This document shows, one piece after another, positions 36,309 to 45,724 of a stretch of 64,000 nucleotides of DNA. The notes beneath the pieces are model-generated. The model saw only the letters and a list, made by a program, of their open reading frames with translations. It was not told where the DNA came from and searched no databases. This DNA comes from Sporosarcina koreensis (GTDB lineage Bacteria; Bacillota; Bacilli; Bacillales_A; Planococcaceae): assembly GCF_000826145.2 (NCBI RefSeq), contig NZ_LN651337.1, forward strand, positions 747,774-811,773, written 5' to 3'. Each line of letters opens with the position of its first letter. The stretch's first letter is position 1. A program made the position numbers and the translations under genes.

Positions 36309-38580
36309 GCAGTTCACCGTCCGCCAGGCTTTTCAGCAGGGCCTCCGCACCTGTTTTCACATTGAGTTCAGACTCCGGCGGACCTGTGCATACCGGACAG
36401 CCCGACACACAGCCACAGGAATTCACGTGCTGGGCAGCCTGCTGCAGCAGATCATCCCACATGCCGTACATCTTTTCACTGAGGCCGATGCCGCCCGGGT
36501 AGCTGTCGTAGATGAAAAACGTCGGTCTGCCGGTATGGACGGCTTTCACCTGAGGGACGACGTGAATATCGGTCCGATCACACTGGACGAACAGCGGGAT
36601 GAACGACTGCATCGCGTGAGCCGCGCCGGTCATCGCGTCGGTCAGTGCAGCCTCCGTCCAGCCGTCCGGTACGTCGAATGAGAGCCACGTCGATGTCGTG
36701 TGAAGTTCCTCGGCAGGCAGATGGATCGGTCCCGACCCGATATTATCATGGGAATCGAACCGGATCTTCTTGAATATTGTCGGAATGGCCAGGACAGCGA
36801 GGTCACCGAACGCGACCGCCCCCGAAGTGTGTTCTTCCTTCTTATCTTCACTGATGACCTTCAGTTCGACAGCCAGGTTGGCATCCGTGAAATAATCGAC
36901 ATCCACTTCCGTGACATACGCCTTCTTCTCTTCCCAGTCGAGCATCTCCACCTGGTATTGGGTCCCCTGGTGGATGTAGATCGCCTCTTCATGAAGCAGG
37001 GTCATCGCGCTGTAGCGATCCATCTCGCCGATGACCGTCGTCTCTTTCGGCCGCGACTTATCGATGATGACAACATTTTCCTGCGACGCCGACCGCAGGC
37101 TCACTTCACTTGCCGGGAAACGGTCGGTCATCCAGTGCCAGCGGTCTCCCGCCAGGATGAGCACCCCTTCCAATGCCAGAAATTCAAGCAGCTGCTGGAC
37201 ATCGAATTCCGCATAGCGGTCCGCCGTGGAAAACGGGAGTTCGAACGATGCACAGCGGAGGTGGTCCATCAAGATCAGTATATTATCGGGATGGATATGG
37301 GCCTCTTCGGGTGATCCGCCGAGCAGATAACCGGGATTTTCGATGATGTATTGATCCAGCGGCATCGACTGGGCGACATAGATGATCAGTGCGTCATCCT
37401 GCCGCCTGCCAGCGCGTCCCGCCTGCTGCAGGGCGCTCGCGATATTTCCCGGGTAACCTGTCATCACGCACGCCTGCAGCTGACCGATGTCGATGCCGAG
37501 TTCCAGTGCGTTCGTGCTGACGACCGTCTTGATGGTTCCTTCGCGCAGTCCCCTTTCGATCCTTCGCCGCTCGGAAGGGAGATAGCCGCCTCTGTACCCC
37601 ATGATCGTGTCATCCATCAGTTTCTTCTTTGTCAGTTCCTTCATATACGTCACCAGCATCTCCACCCGGACACGGCTCTTTGCGAACACAATCGTCTGGA
37701 CGCTCTCGCGATAGAGACGCGATGCAATATCACGGACTTCCAGCACAGCACTCCGCCGGATACCGAACGTTTCGTGGACGACGGGAGGATTATAGAAGAG
37801 GAAATGCTTTTTCCCTGAGGGAGCCCCATTTTCAGCAATCAATTCCATCTGCCGGTTCGTCAGGTTCTCTGCAAGCTGTTTCGGATTTGCGATGGTAGCA
37901 GACGTGCAGATGAACACCGGATCACTTCCATAGTAGGCGCAGATCCGCTGCAGCCGTCTCAGGACGTGAGCGACATGCGTGCCGAACACCCCTTTATACG
38001 TATGCAGTTCATCGATGACGATATACTTCAGATTTTCAAACAGTGACACCCATTTTGTATGATGCGGTAAAATTCCTGAATGGAGCATATCGGGATTCGT
38101 CAGGACGATATGGCCCGATTTCCTCACTTTCGTCCGCAAACCGGGAGCCGTATCCCCGTCATACGTATAACTGAGCACAGTCTCTCCGCTCGCTTCGATC
38201 AGTTCGTGCAGATCGGCGAGCTGGTCCTGGGCCAGCGCCTTTGTCGGAAACAAGTAGAGTGCACGGGAGGAGTCATCTTCCAGTATGCTCTGCAGGACGG
38301 GAAGATGATAACAGAGGGATTTGCCCGAGGCAGTCGGCGTCACTGCCGTGAACGGACGCCCCTGTTCCGCTGTATCATAGGCCTGCCGCTGATGGCTGTA
38401 CAGCCGGCTGATCCCTTTCTGGGCTAAAGCGGAAGTCAGCGAAGGATGGAGTGAATCCGGAAACGGGGCATAGACAGCATCCTTGCCTTCGATGACCCGG
38501 TAGTGCTTGACGTTCGGTGCAAACTCCGGGTCATTTTTCAGCTCTTCGATGACTTGCTGCAGGTCCCTATTCGCTTTCAT
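36298..38580 (-). CDS. mrfA: MrfA, DEAD/DEAH helicase of the mitomycin repair pair (YprA)
   Basis: The 760-residue helicase has motif I TPTASGKSLCYHLP, DEXH as VIDELHTYKGVFG, motif III CTSATIANP and motif VI QQAGRAGRRQDDALI. The C-terminal DUF1998 domain carries four close cysteines, C-x-C-x3-C-x2-C in NSCGCVSGCPVCTGP, which in this family bind metal and are needed for repair. It overlaps mrfB and yppE, so the three are co-transcribed. GGAGG precedes the ATG. Confidence 0.93.
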   Translation of the reverse strand: MKANRDLQQVIEELKNDPEFAPNVKHYRVIEGKDAVYAPFPDSLHPSLTSALAQKGISRLYSHQRQAYDTAEQGRPFTAVTPTASGKSLCYHLPVLQSILEDDSSRALYLFPTKALAQDQLADLHELIEASGETVLSYTYDGDTAPGLRTKVRKSGHIVLTNPDMLHSGILPHHTKWVSLFENLKYIVIDELHTYKGVFGTHVAHVLRRLQRICAYYGSDPVFICTSATIANPKQLAENLTNRQMELIAENGAPSGKKHFLFYNPPVVHETFGIRRSAVLEVRDIASRLYRESVQTIVFAKSRVRVEMLVTYMKELTKKKLMDDTIMGYRGGYLPSERRRIERGLREGTIKTVVSTNALELGIDIGQLQACVMTGYPGNIASALQQAGRAGRRQDDALIIYVAQSMPLDQYIIENPGYLLGGSPEEAHIHPDNILILMDHLRCASFELPFSTADRYAEFDVQQLLEFLALEGVLILAGDRWHWMTDRFPASEVSLRSASQENVVIIDKSRPKETTVIGEMDRYSAMTLLHEEAIYIHQGTQYQVEMLDWEEKKAYVTEVDVDYFTDANLAVELKVISEDKKEEHTSGAVAFGDLAVLAIPTIFKKIRFDSHDNIGSGPIHLPAEELHTTSTWLSFDVPDGWTEAALTDAMTGAAHAMQSFIPLFVQCDRTDIHVVPQVKAVHTGRPTFFIYDSYPGGIGLSEKMYGMWDDLLQQAAQHVNSCGCVSGCPVCTGPPESELNVKTGAEALLKSLADGELHVV

Positions 38581-38947
38581 GGCCGACCTCCTCCTTCTGC
38601 CTGTTCAGGGCAATACGAACTGTATTCAATGTATAGGCAGCCGACTGGATCGATTCTGCAAATCTCTTTTTGCCGGTCTTCTGATAGAACGACTGGACCG
38701 TGAATTGTTTCATCAGGTCGTTCAATGTCGAAACCTGCAGAGGCCTGACATGCTTCGGGCGCGTTTTCCGGATCCACTCCTCCGTCTGACTGCTCCATTC
38801 GTCTATCTTCCTATGCCAGTGATCCGCGTACGGCTTCACTTCATTATAGAAATCCGGTTCCCGGTCTTCTTTCCTCATCATCTCATGGCGCTTCAGGCAC
38901 TCATCGCACACTTGAAGCAGCTGTTCTGTCAGCAGCAGCAAATCCAT
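38567..38947 (-). CDS. yppE: YppE family protein (DUF1798)
   Basis: The 126-residue all-helical protein begins MDLLLLTEQLLQVCDECLKRHE. It contains the conserved DFYNEVKPYADHWHRKIDEWSSQ segment and ends before a charged tail. Members occur beside mrfA and recU in Bacillales, and no function is known. It overlaps mrfA by 14 bases, so it is first in the yppE-mrfA-mrfB set and divergent from recU. Confidence 0.82.
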   Translation of the reverse strand: MDLLLLTEQLLQVCDECLKRHEMMRKEDREPDFYNEVKPYADHWHRKIDEWSSQTEEWIRKTRPKHVRPLQVSTLNDLMKQFTVQSFYQKTGKKRFAESIQSAAYTLNTVRIALNRQKEEVGHESE

Positions 38948-39076
38948 TTACCCTTCACCTCTTTAGTTCCTTCTATTATGCCAGTTTACCAAATTTGACG
39001 GCATTGTTCTACAAGGAGCGAACGTGCATTCCGCTGCAGCTGCTTCCGGCTGACTTGGAAATGCAACCCGCCTGAC

Positions 39077-39105
39077 GTTTTGACGTCACAATAATGTGGT
39101 ATGAT
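39077..39105 (+). promoter_or_regulatory. Weak extended -10 promoter before recU
   Basis: TATGAT is preceded by TGG (extended -10), 26 bases before the recU start. The -35 region is poor; TTGACG is present but only 14 bases upstream of the -10. Confidence 0.4.
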
Positions 39106-39130
39106 AGACTGATGATGTGAGGTGAGGTTA

Positions 39131-39757
39131 TTGGCAATACGCTATCCTAACGGAAAAAAATATACACCTGCAGCAGCGGAGCCGCATGCTAAGAAAGCTC
39201 AGCTGTCTTTCAGCAACCGCGGAAAGACGCTGGAAGACGAACTGAACGACAGTAATGAGTTCTACAACAGCAGACGGATTGCCGTCATCCACAAAAAACC
39301 GGTGCCCATCCAGATCGTCAACGTCCGGTATCCGGCCAGAAGTGCTGCCGTCATCACGGAAGCATACTTCAAGACCGCTTCCACGACGGATTATAACGGC
39401 ATCTGGAACGGAAAGTATGTCGATTTCGAAGCGAAGGAGACGAAAAACAGGACATCATTCCCATTGAAGAATATACACGACCATCAGGTGGACCATATGC
39501 AGCAGGTGCACGATCAGGGCGGCATCACATTCCTGATCATCCGCTTCGCACAGCTGGACCGCTATTTCGTACTGCCATTCGCCCCATTCCGTGACAAATG
39601 GGAGCGGATGCAGAACGGCGGCCGGAAATCGATGACGCTTTCGGAAATCGAAGACCTGTCCATCGAACTGACACCGGGCTACCAGCCGCGACTCGATTAT
39701 TTGCAGGCATTGAACGCATTGACGGAAAGTGAACGAACCGAAAGGCAGGAATCCTAA
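39131..39757 (+). CDS. recU: Holliday junction resolvase RecU
   Basis: The 208-residue nuclease begins MAIRYPNGKKY from a TTG, with GAGGTG six bases upstream; this matches the known N-terminus of RecU. Active-site segments are NRGKTLEDELN, TTDYNGIWNGKYVDFEAKETKN with the acidic pair and lysine, and FPLKNIHDHQVDHM. RecU resolves crossovers and joins in segregation with RuvAB. The stop overlaps the ponA start (TAATG), as in Bacillus. Confidence 0.95.
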   Translation: MAIRYPNGKKYTPAAAEPHAKKAQLSFSNRGKTLEDELNDSNEFYNSRRIAVIHKKPVPIQIVNVRYPARSAAVITEAYFKTASTTDYNGIWNGKYVDFEAKETKNRTSFPLKNIHDHQVDHMQQVHDQGGITFLIIRFAQLDRYFVLPFAPFRDKWERMQNGGRKSMTLSEIEDLSIELTPGYQPRLDYLQALNALTESERTERQES

Positions 39758-42615
39758 TGGACAATACTCCGAAATCACGGACTGCCCGCAGAAAGCAAGC
39801 GGAAGCAGATCAGAAAACATCACGCAAGAAAGCTCCGAAAAAGAAAAAAGGCATCATAAAAACGATCATTAAAACAATCGTCATCGCCGGACTTCTGTTT
39901 CTCGTGGCGGGTGCCGGACTGTTCGCCTTCTATGCCAGCACAGCGCCCAAACTCGATGAAAGCCTGCTGAAGGACCCGCTGTCCTCTAAAATCACATTGG
40001 CTGACGAAAAGACGGTGCTCTACGAGACAGGTGCCGAAAAACGGGATTATGTGCCATACGACCAGATCCCCGATGAATTGAGGGATGCCATTCTGGCAAC
40101 GGAAGATGTCCGCTTCTTCAAGCACCACGGCATCGACTTCTGGCGACTTGGCGGTGCAGTACTAGCCAACTTCAGAAGCGGCTTCGGGTCGCAGGGGGCT
40201 TCCACTCTGACACAGCAAGTCATCAAGAACTCATTCCTGAAGAATGAAAAAACATTGAAACGGAAAGCGCAGGAAGCATGGCTCGCCTTCCAGCTCGAAC
40301 GGCAATATTCAAAAGAAGAGATTTTTGAAATGTATTTCAACAAAGTTCTCATGTCTGGCAACAAATACGGCATCGGGACAGCGGCCAAGTATTTCTATGG
40401 CAAGGATGTCAACGAACTGACATTGCCCGAGATGGCACAGCTGGCCGGCATGCCGCAGTCGCCGAACGCTTATAATCCGTTCAAGCATCCGGAACGCGCC
40501 GAAAAACGCCGTGATATCGTTCTCAAGCTCATGAACCAGCACGGCAAGATCACGAAAAACCAGATGGAGGAAGCAAAGACCGTGCACGTAGCACAGACCG
40601 TGCTGCCGGAAGACCAGCGCCAGCTCGCAACTGTTACGAAGTACCAGGCTTATATCGATATCGTCATGGCCGAACTGCAGCAGAAAGGCTATAAGGACAT
40701 TGAAGCGGAAGGTGTCACCATCGTCACTGCCATGAACCCGGACGCACAGCAGTCTGTCGAACAGGCGCTGGCAGACCCGTCCAATTTCGAATCGGACACG
40801 ATCCAGGCAGGGATGACAGTCGTCGACACGAAAACAGGTGAAATCGTAGCTGTCGGCGGCGGCCGCAATTACAAGCTGTTCAACCACAACTATGCTTCCG
40901 ACCAGAAACGCCAGCCGGGTTCATCCATCAAACCGATCCTCGATTACGGTCCGGCGATCGAGTATCTGAACTGGTCGACCGGCCAGACGATCGTGGATGA
41001 AAAGACAAAAGGCATCAAGGCAAATAACGTTGACGGCCGCTACAAGGGGGCCATCACGATGCGGCACGCACTCTATGAGTCACGCAACGTTCCAGCCATC
41101 AAGGCGTTCAGTGAAGTCGGCACGGCGAAGGCTGCCGACTTTGCACAGGGACTCGGCCTCCCGATGAAGAAACTCAACCAGTCCGATGCAATCGGCGGCG
41201 GCGGTAATGATGTGTCGACGATGCAGATGGCAGGCGCCTATGCCGCATTCGGAAACGAAGGCATCTATAACGCACCGCACGCAGTCAAGAAGATCATCCT
41301 CCGGGACGGCAAGACGGAGATCAACCTGACACCGGACCCGGTCACAGCCATGAAAGATTCAACAGCCTATATGATCACCGATATGCTGCGCGATGTGCTC
41401 ACTGCTTCGAACGGTACAGGGCGTTCCGCGAACATTCCCGGCGTCGATCTTGCGGGTAAGACCGGCACAACGAACTACGATGCCGATTTCAAAGCGAAAA
41501 ATAACATCGGCCGTGAAAGTGTACCGGATGCCTGGTTTGCGGGCTATACGACAGACTATACGATCGCCGTATGGGGCGGTCACGAAAAACGGACCGATCC
41601 GATCGTCGGCTTCCCGGGCGGTCGGGATATGCCGAAGTCACTGTTCCGTCAGGTGATGACTGATCTGGCTTCCGCCCAGTCCCCGGGTACATTCAAGCAG
41701 CCGAGCAGTGTCGAGGAAGCGGCCATCGTTGTTGGCTCGAATCCGCTGAAACTCGCATCAGGCTCGACACCATATAATATGAAGAGTGACGAACTGTTCG
41801 TCCGGGGCACCCTGCCGGAGAGCACGTACGTGCCGCCGGAACCTGAGGAAGACGAATCGTTCGAGCTGGAAGCACCGACCGACCTGACAGCGGACTATGA
41901 TTCGGATAATAAGGAAATCGAACTCAGCTGGAACCACAATGAGCCGGATTCGGATGATTACGATGGCGACATCGTGTTCGACGTTTCCGTTTCCATCGAC
42001 GGCGGCGGATCGCAGGGTCTGACGTCAACGAATGACGATTCCTATACATTCGGCGGCGTGGAACCCGGTCATACGTATACGTTCTCAGTGACCGCAAAAG
42101 CCGGCAGTGTCACAAGTTCCCCTGCGTCAACGACATTGATGATCCAAGGTGAAGAGGAAACCCCTCCTGAACAGGATGCTGATGATGATCAGCAGGACGA
42201 CGACAATGGAGACGGCGATCAGGATAACGATGATCAGGATGACGGCAGCGATAATTCTGACGGACAGAACGACCAGAACAATAACAACGGCAGCAATAAC
42301 AACGGAAACAACAACCAAGGCAACAACGGAAACAATGGTAACAACGAGAACAATGGCAATAACGGCAACAACGGAAACAACAACAATCAGGGCGGCCAGG
42401 GAAACAATAACAATGGCGGCCAAGGTACGAATGGAAACGATAAAAACCAGGGCGGCCAGAATGGTAATGGAAACGACGGCGGCAGCGGGGGCAGCTCCTC
42501 CGGCAATTCCGGCGATGTCAGCAGCAACAACTCGCCGGGGTCCCAGTCCAACACTGCGAGCACACCGAAAAAACCTGCTGCCTCACCTTCCGACAGCGAG
42601 TCTTCGGAAGACTGA
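39757..42615 (+). CDS. ponA: Class A penicillin-binding protein 1 (PBP1A/1B)
   Basis: The 952-residue protein has a basic N-terminus and one membrane helix (about residues 36-60). The GT51 transglycosylase has ATEDVRFFKHHG (catalytic E near 115) and GSQGASTLTQQVIKN. The transpeptidase shows S389-S-I-K, S442-R-N and K568-T-G-T. A fibronectin type III-like domain covers about 707-790, and then a tail of about 130 residues rich in Asp, Asn, Gly and Gln follows. It makes and links glycan at the wall and is a GpsB partner. A bidirectional terminator follows. Confidence 0.96.
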   Translation: MDNTPKSRTARRKQAEADQKTSRKKAPKKKKGIIKTIIKTIVIAGLLFLVAGAGLFAFYASTAPKLDESLLKDPLSSKITLADEKTVLYETGAEKRDYVPYDQIPDELRDAILATEDVRFFKHHGIDFWRLGGAVLANFRSGFGSQGASTLTQQVIKNSFLKNEKTLKRKAQEAWLAFQLERQYSKEEIFEMYFNKVLMSGNKYGIGTAAKYFYGKDVNELTLPEMAQLAGMPQSPNAYNPFKHPERAEKRRDIVLKLMNQHGKITKNQMEEAKTVHVAQTVLPEDQRQLATVTKYQAYIDIVMAELQQKGYKDIEAEGVTIVTAMNPDAQQSVEQALADPSNFESDTIQAGMTVVDTKTGEIVAVGGGRNYKLFNHNYASDQKRQPGSSIKPILDYGPAIEYLNWSTGQTIVDEKTKGIKANNVDGRYKGAITMRHALYESRNVPAIKAFSEVGTAKAADFAQGLGLPMKKLNQSDAIGGGGNDVSTMQMAGAYAAFGNEGIYNAPHAVKKIILRDGKTEINLTPDPVTAMKDSTAYMITDMLRDVLTASNGTGRSANIPGVDLAGKTGTTNYDADFKAKNNIGRESVPDAWFAGYTTDYTIAVWGGHEKRTDPIVGFPGGRDMPKSLFRQVMTDLASAQSPGTFKQPSSVEEAAIVVGSNPLKLASGSTPYNMKSDELFVRGTLPESTYVPPEPEEDESFELEAPTDLTADYDSDNKEIELSWNHNEPDSDDYDGDIVFDVSVSIDGGGSQGLTSTNDDSYTFGGVEPGHTYTFSVTAKAGSVTSSPASTTLMIQGEEETPPEQDADDDQQDDDNGDGDQDNDDQDDGSDNSDGQNDQNNNNGSNNNGNNNQGNNGNNGNNENNGNNGNNGNNNNQGGQGNNNNGGQGTNGNDKNQGGQNGNGNDGGSGGSSSGNSGDVSSNNSPGSQSNTASTPKKPAASPSDSESSED

Positions 42616-42619
42616 TCAA

Positions 42620-42659
42620 AAAAGCGCCACCCGATCTATCATGATCGGGTGGCGCTTTT
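42620..42659. terminator. Bidirectional terminator between ponA and ypoC
   Basis: AAAAGCGCCACCCGATC and its perfect complement close a six-base loop. Each side has an A/T run, so it can stop both convergent genes. Confidence 0.92.
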
Positions 42660-42661
42660 GC

Positions 42662-42994
42662 TTATTTTGCCGTATAACGCGCTGTCTTTTTCTGCAGTTC
42701 CGTGTAGAGGGCATCCAGCTGAACCAGAGCGAACGGACTGATAATCTTATCTTTCACGAATGCCAGCCGCTCCTCGCCGTTCAGCGGAACGAGCCGCGTA
42801 CGCCTGTCACTTCCACCTGCGGCAGAACAGATTACTAGCAGTTCTTCATACTTTGTTATGGCGTTCTCCATGTCTTCTCTCACGGTACCGTCTTTCGCTT
42901 CGTATTTCTGCTGGATGGCCGGCATACTGGCCCGCCATTCCTCAAAATATGGTGCGATACGTTCTTTAGTGACCATCCGCCTGTTAGATTCCAT
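42662..42994 (-). CDS. ypoC: YpoC-like protein
   Basis: The 110-residue protein is helical and charged (RMVTKERIAPYFEEWRASMPAIQQKYEAKDG). The C-terminal part holds ISPFALVQLDALYTELQKKTARY. The call is based mainly on position between nth and ponA, where Bacillus has ypoC, and on similar size. The ATG at 42994 lies inside nth with AAGGA nine bases before it. No function is known. Confidence 0.72.
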   Translation of the reverse strand: MESNRRMVTKERIAPYFEEWRASMPAIQQKYEAKDGTVREDMENAITKYEELLVICSAAGGSDRRTRLVPLNGEERLAFVKDKIISPFALVQLDALYTELQKKTARYTAK

Positions 42995-43637
42995 AAGCTT
43001 TCATCCTTTTTTTACCCTCCCGGCATACTGCGAGAAGCGGGCACTCCGGGCAATTCGGCTTCTGGGCTTTGCAGTGGTATCTCCCGAAAAAGATGAGCTG
43101 GTGATGAGTCTGTGTCCACCGGTCCCTCGGTGTCCAGCGCATCAGTTTCTCTTCGACTGCAAGCGGGGAATCTTTCCACCGGTTCATGCCGAGCCGTTTG
43201 GCCACACGTTCGACATGTGTATCGACCGCCAGCGCCGGCACACCGAATGCATTGGAGACGACAACATTCGCCGTCTTCCGGCCGACCCCCGGCAGCGTCG
43301 TCAATGTGTCCCGGTCCTCCGGCACTTCTCCGCCGAACTGGCTGAGCAGCATTAGCGACAGCGCCTGAATGTTCTTAGCTTTGTTCCTGTACAGACCGAT
43401 CGACCGGATGTCCTGTTCCAGTTCCCCGATCGGCACCTCCAGGTAATCGCCCGGTGTTTTGTACTTTTTGAACAGGTCTGCGGTCACCCGATTGACGAGC
43501 ACGTCGGTACACTGGGCGGACAGGAGTGTCGCAATCAGCAGCTCGAATGCGTTGTCATGCACCAGTTCACAGTGTGCTTCCGGAAACATGCGGTCGATCT
43601 CTTCAAGGCAGAATTGCCATTCAGTCTTTGTCAGCAC
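42984..43637 (-). CDS. nth: Endonuclease III
   Basis: The 217-residue glycosylase/AP lyase has the helix-hairpin-helix LPGVGRKTANVVV with the catalytic lysine, the aspartate in VDTHVERVAKRLG, and a 4Fe-4S cluster formed by C189, C196, C199 and C205. It removes oxidised pyrimidines. The GTG start at 43637 gives MLTKTEWQFCLEEI, which aligns with the usual N-terminus. A frame extension into dnaD was not used. Confidence 0.94.
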   Translation of the reverse strand: MLTKTEWQFCLEEIDRMFPEAHCELVHDNAFELLIATLLSAQCTDVLVNRVTADLFKKYKTPGDYLEVPIGELEQDIRSIGLYRNKAKNIQALSLMLLSQFGGEVPEDRDTLTTLPGVGRKTANVVVSNAFGVPALAVDTHVERVAKRLGMNRWKDSPLAVEEKLMRWTPRDRWTQTHHQLIFFGRYHCKAQKPNCPECPLLAVCREGKKRMKAYGI

Positions 43638-43642
43638 AGCAC

Positions 43643-44356
43643 TCACCCATCCCGGTCCTCCAGCCAATTATAGAGAGGGACCCGTTTTTTCGTTTCTTGC
43701 TTATGCGCCGCCTGACCGGTCTGGACCGGTGAACGGAACGCTTTCGTCTGCCGCTCCACATCCGCAAGCGTCGTCACATTCTTTTTCTTCCATTCGAACA
43801 GGATCCTGTCGATGTACCGCATACTCAGTTTCTGCGCAATGACAGCTTCCTTCAATGCGGCTTTGATGATCTCCGGACTGTGGTAGTCCTGGTCCATCCA
43901 CATTGAAATCGTTTCACACTCCATCGGGGACAGCAGGCGTCCGAATTCCTGTTCAAAAATATGAAAGATCTGTCCTTCCTCTTCCTTGCCTCCTGTATCA
44001 CAGGAAGCCGTACGGCGCTCCATTTCATGATTCGCCACCGCTTCCCAAAGCGGCAGCAGAGAGAACTGCTCGTACAATACACCATTTGAATCACTGGCCT
44101 GATCGATCTTCAAGTAGCCTTTCTGCATAAGACGCTGGAGCACTTCGGAGATTTCATTTTCGCTGAAGTGCATCCGCGAGGCAAAGTCAGACGGTGTCGG
44201 AAACTCCACCGCCTGCAGACGATAGGCTTCCATCTGTAATATAAGCATTGCATCGGCATCCCGGATGCCCAATTTTTTATAGGAGTTAAAAAAAAGCTGG
44301 GGAATGGTTACATTCCCCTGCTCAATCCACATCCGGAGCCGGTCATCGTACTGCAT
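43643..44356 (-). CDS. dnaD: Primosomal protein DnaD
   Basis: The 237-residue protein has an N-terminal winged helix (DDRLRMWIEQGNVTIPQLFFNSYKKLG and FPTPSDFASRMHFSENEISEVLQRLMQKGYL) and a C-terminal DnaD domain (HIFEQEFGRLLSPMECETISMWMDQDYHSPEIIKAALKEAV, YIDRILFEWKKKNV). It opens and remodels DNA at the origin with DnaB. AAGGAG precedes the ATG. It lies between asnS and nth as in Bacillus. Confidence 0.95.
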   Translation of the reverse strand: MQYDDRLRMWIEQGNVTIPQLFFNSYKKLGIRDADAMLILQMEAYRLQAVEFPTPSDFASRMHFSENEISEVLQRLMQKGYLKIDQASDSNGVLYEQFSLLPLWEAVANHEMERRTASCDTGGKEEEGQIFHIFEQEFGRLLSPMECETISMWMDQDYHSPEIIKAALKEAVIAQKLSMRYIDRILFEWKKKNVTTLADVERQTKAFRSPVQTGQAAHKQETKKRVPLYNWLEDRDG

Positions 44357-44383
44357 ATCGCGAACTCCTTCCTGTTTTGCCAA

Positions 44384-45679
44384 TCATGGATACAGACGGT
44401 TCAAGAGACGCGGGAACGGAATTGTTTCCCGTACGTGTTCGACACCGGAAATCCATGCGACCGTCCGCTCAAGTCCGAGACCGAAACCTGAGTGCGGGAC
44501 GGAACCGTATTTACTGAGTTCCAAATACCATTCGTAGGCTGCCGGATCGAGCTGGTGCTCTTCAATCCGTTTCTTCATCAATTCGTAGTCGTGGATCCGT
44601 TCAGAACCCCCGATGATTTCCCCATACCCTTCCGGAGCGATGAGGTCTGCGCAGAGGACGACATCATCCCGTTCCGGATGCGGCTGCATGTAGAACGGCT
44701 TGATGCCGATCGGATAGTTGACGATGAACACCGGCATGTCAAAGCTCTCAGCAATCGCTGTTTCATGAGGTGAACCGAAATCGTCCCCCCATTCGATATC
44801 GTCGAAACCATTCTTATGGAGGAATTCAATTGCTTCGTCGTATGTGATGCGCGGGAATGGAGCCTGGATCTTTTCCAGCTTCGATGTGTCCCGGCCCAGG
44901 CGTTCAAGTTCCAGCTTGCAGTTCTGCAGGACGGACTGGACGACGTGTGTGACATACTGCTCCTGCACTTCAAGGCTTTGTGCATGCTCAGTGAATGCCA
45001 TTTCCGGTTCGATCATCCAGAATTCAATCAGATGGCGGCGGGTTTTCGACTTTTCGGCACGGAATGTCGGACCGAACGAGAACACTTTTCCGAGCGCCAT
45101 CGATGCGGCTTCCATATACAGCTGGCCGGATTGCGAGAGATATGCATCTTCGTCGAAGTATTTCGTATGGAATAACTCCGATGTCCCTTCCGGCGATGAG
45201 CCTGTCAGGATCGGCGGATCGATTTTGACGAATCCGTTCATGTGGAAGAATTCATAGGTTGCACGGATGATTTCATCACGGATCTTCATGACAGCATGCT
45301 GCTTCCGGGACCGGAGCCATAAGTGGCGGTGGTCCATCAGGAATTCGGTTCCATGCTCTTTCGGTGTGATTGGATAATCCTCAGCAGCCTGGATGATTTC
45401 AAGATCTTTCACCTGCAGCTCATATCCAAAACTTGACCGTGTGTCGGCTGTCACTTCGCCTGTCACATACAGGGAAGATTCCTGCGTCAGCCCTTTTGCT
45501 TTCGCAAACAGTTCTTCACCCGCATCTTCTTTGACGACTACGCCCTGGACGAATCCCGAGCCATCGCGCAGCTGAAGGAACGCAATCTTACCGCTCGAAC
45601 GTTTATTGGCGAGCCAAGCGCCTATCCGTACTGTTTCGCCTTCGTGATCGGGCATTTCGTGTATCATGATCGTTTTCAT
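44384..45679 (-). CDS. asnS: Asparagine--tRNA ligase
   Basis: The 431-residue class II enzyme has an OB-fold anticodon-binding part ([30 protein letters not shown]). The catalytic domain has motif 1 [13 protein letters not shown], motif 2 [25 protein letters not shown] and motif 3 [12 protein letters not shown]. These distinguish it from AspRS. GGAGG precedes the ATG by five bases. No T-box is seen before it; it follows aspB, which makes or uses aspartate. Confidence 0.96.
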   Translation of the reverse strand: MKTIMIHEMPDHEGETVRIGAWLANKRSSGKIAFLQLRDGSGFVQGVVVKEDAGEELFAKAKGLTQESSLYVTGEVTADTRSSFGYELQVKDLEIIQAAEDYPITPKEHGTEFLMDHRHLWLRSRKQHAVMKIRDEIIRATYEFFHMNGFVKIDPPILTGSSPEGTSELFHTKYFDEDAYLSQSGQLYMEAASMALGKVFSFGPTFRAEKSKTRRHLIEFWMIEPEMAFTEHAQSLEVQEQYVTHVVQSVLQNCKLELERLGRDTSKLEKIQAPFPRITYDEAIEFLHKNGFDDIEWGDDFGSPHETAIAESFDMPVFIVNYPIGIKPFYMQPHPERDDVVLCADLIAPEGYGEIIGGSERIHDYELMKKRIEEHQLDPAAYEWYLELSKYGSVPHSGFGLGLERTVAWISGVEHVRETIPFPRLLNRLYP

Positions 45680-45724
45680 AAAAGCCTCCAGATTCTATAG
45701 GTGACGCACCTACTCGATTTTTTA

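Noticed and set aside
42127..42423. A 98-codon minus frame that would encode an almost pure Ile/Val/Ala membrane peptide
   Set aside because: It is the antisense reading of the Asp/Asn-rich tail of PBP1 and has no ribosome binding site.
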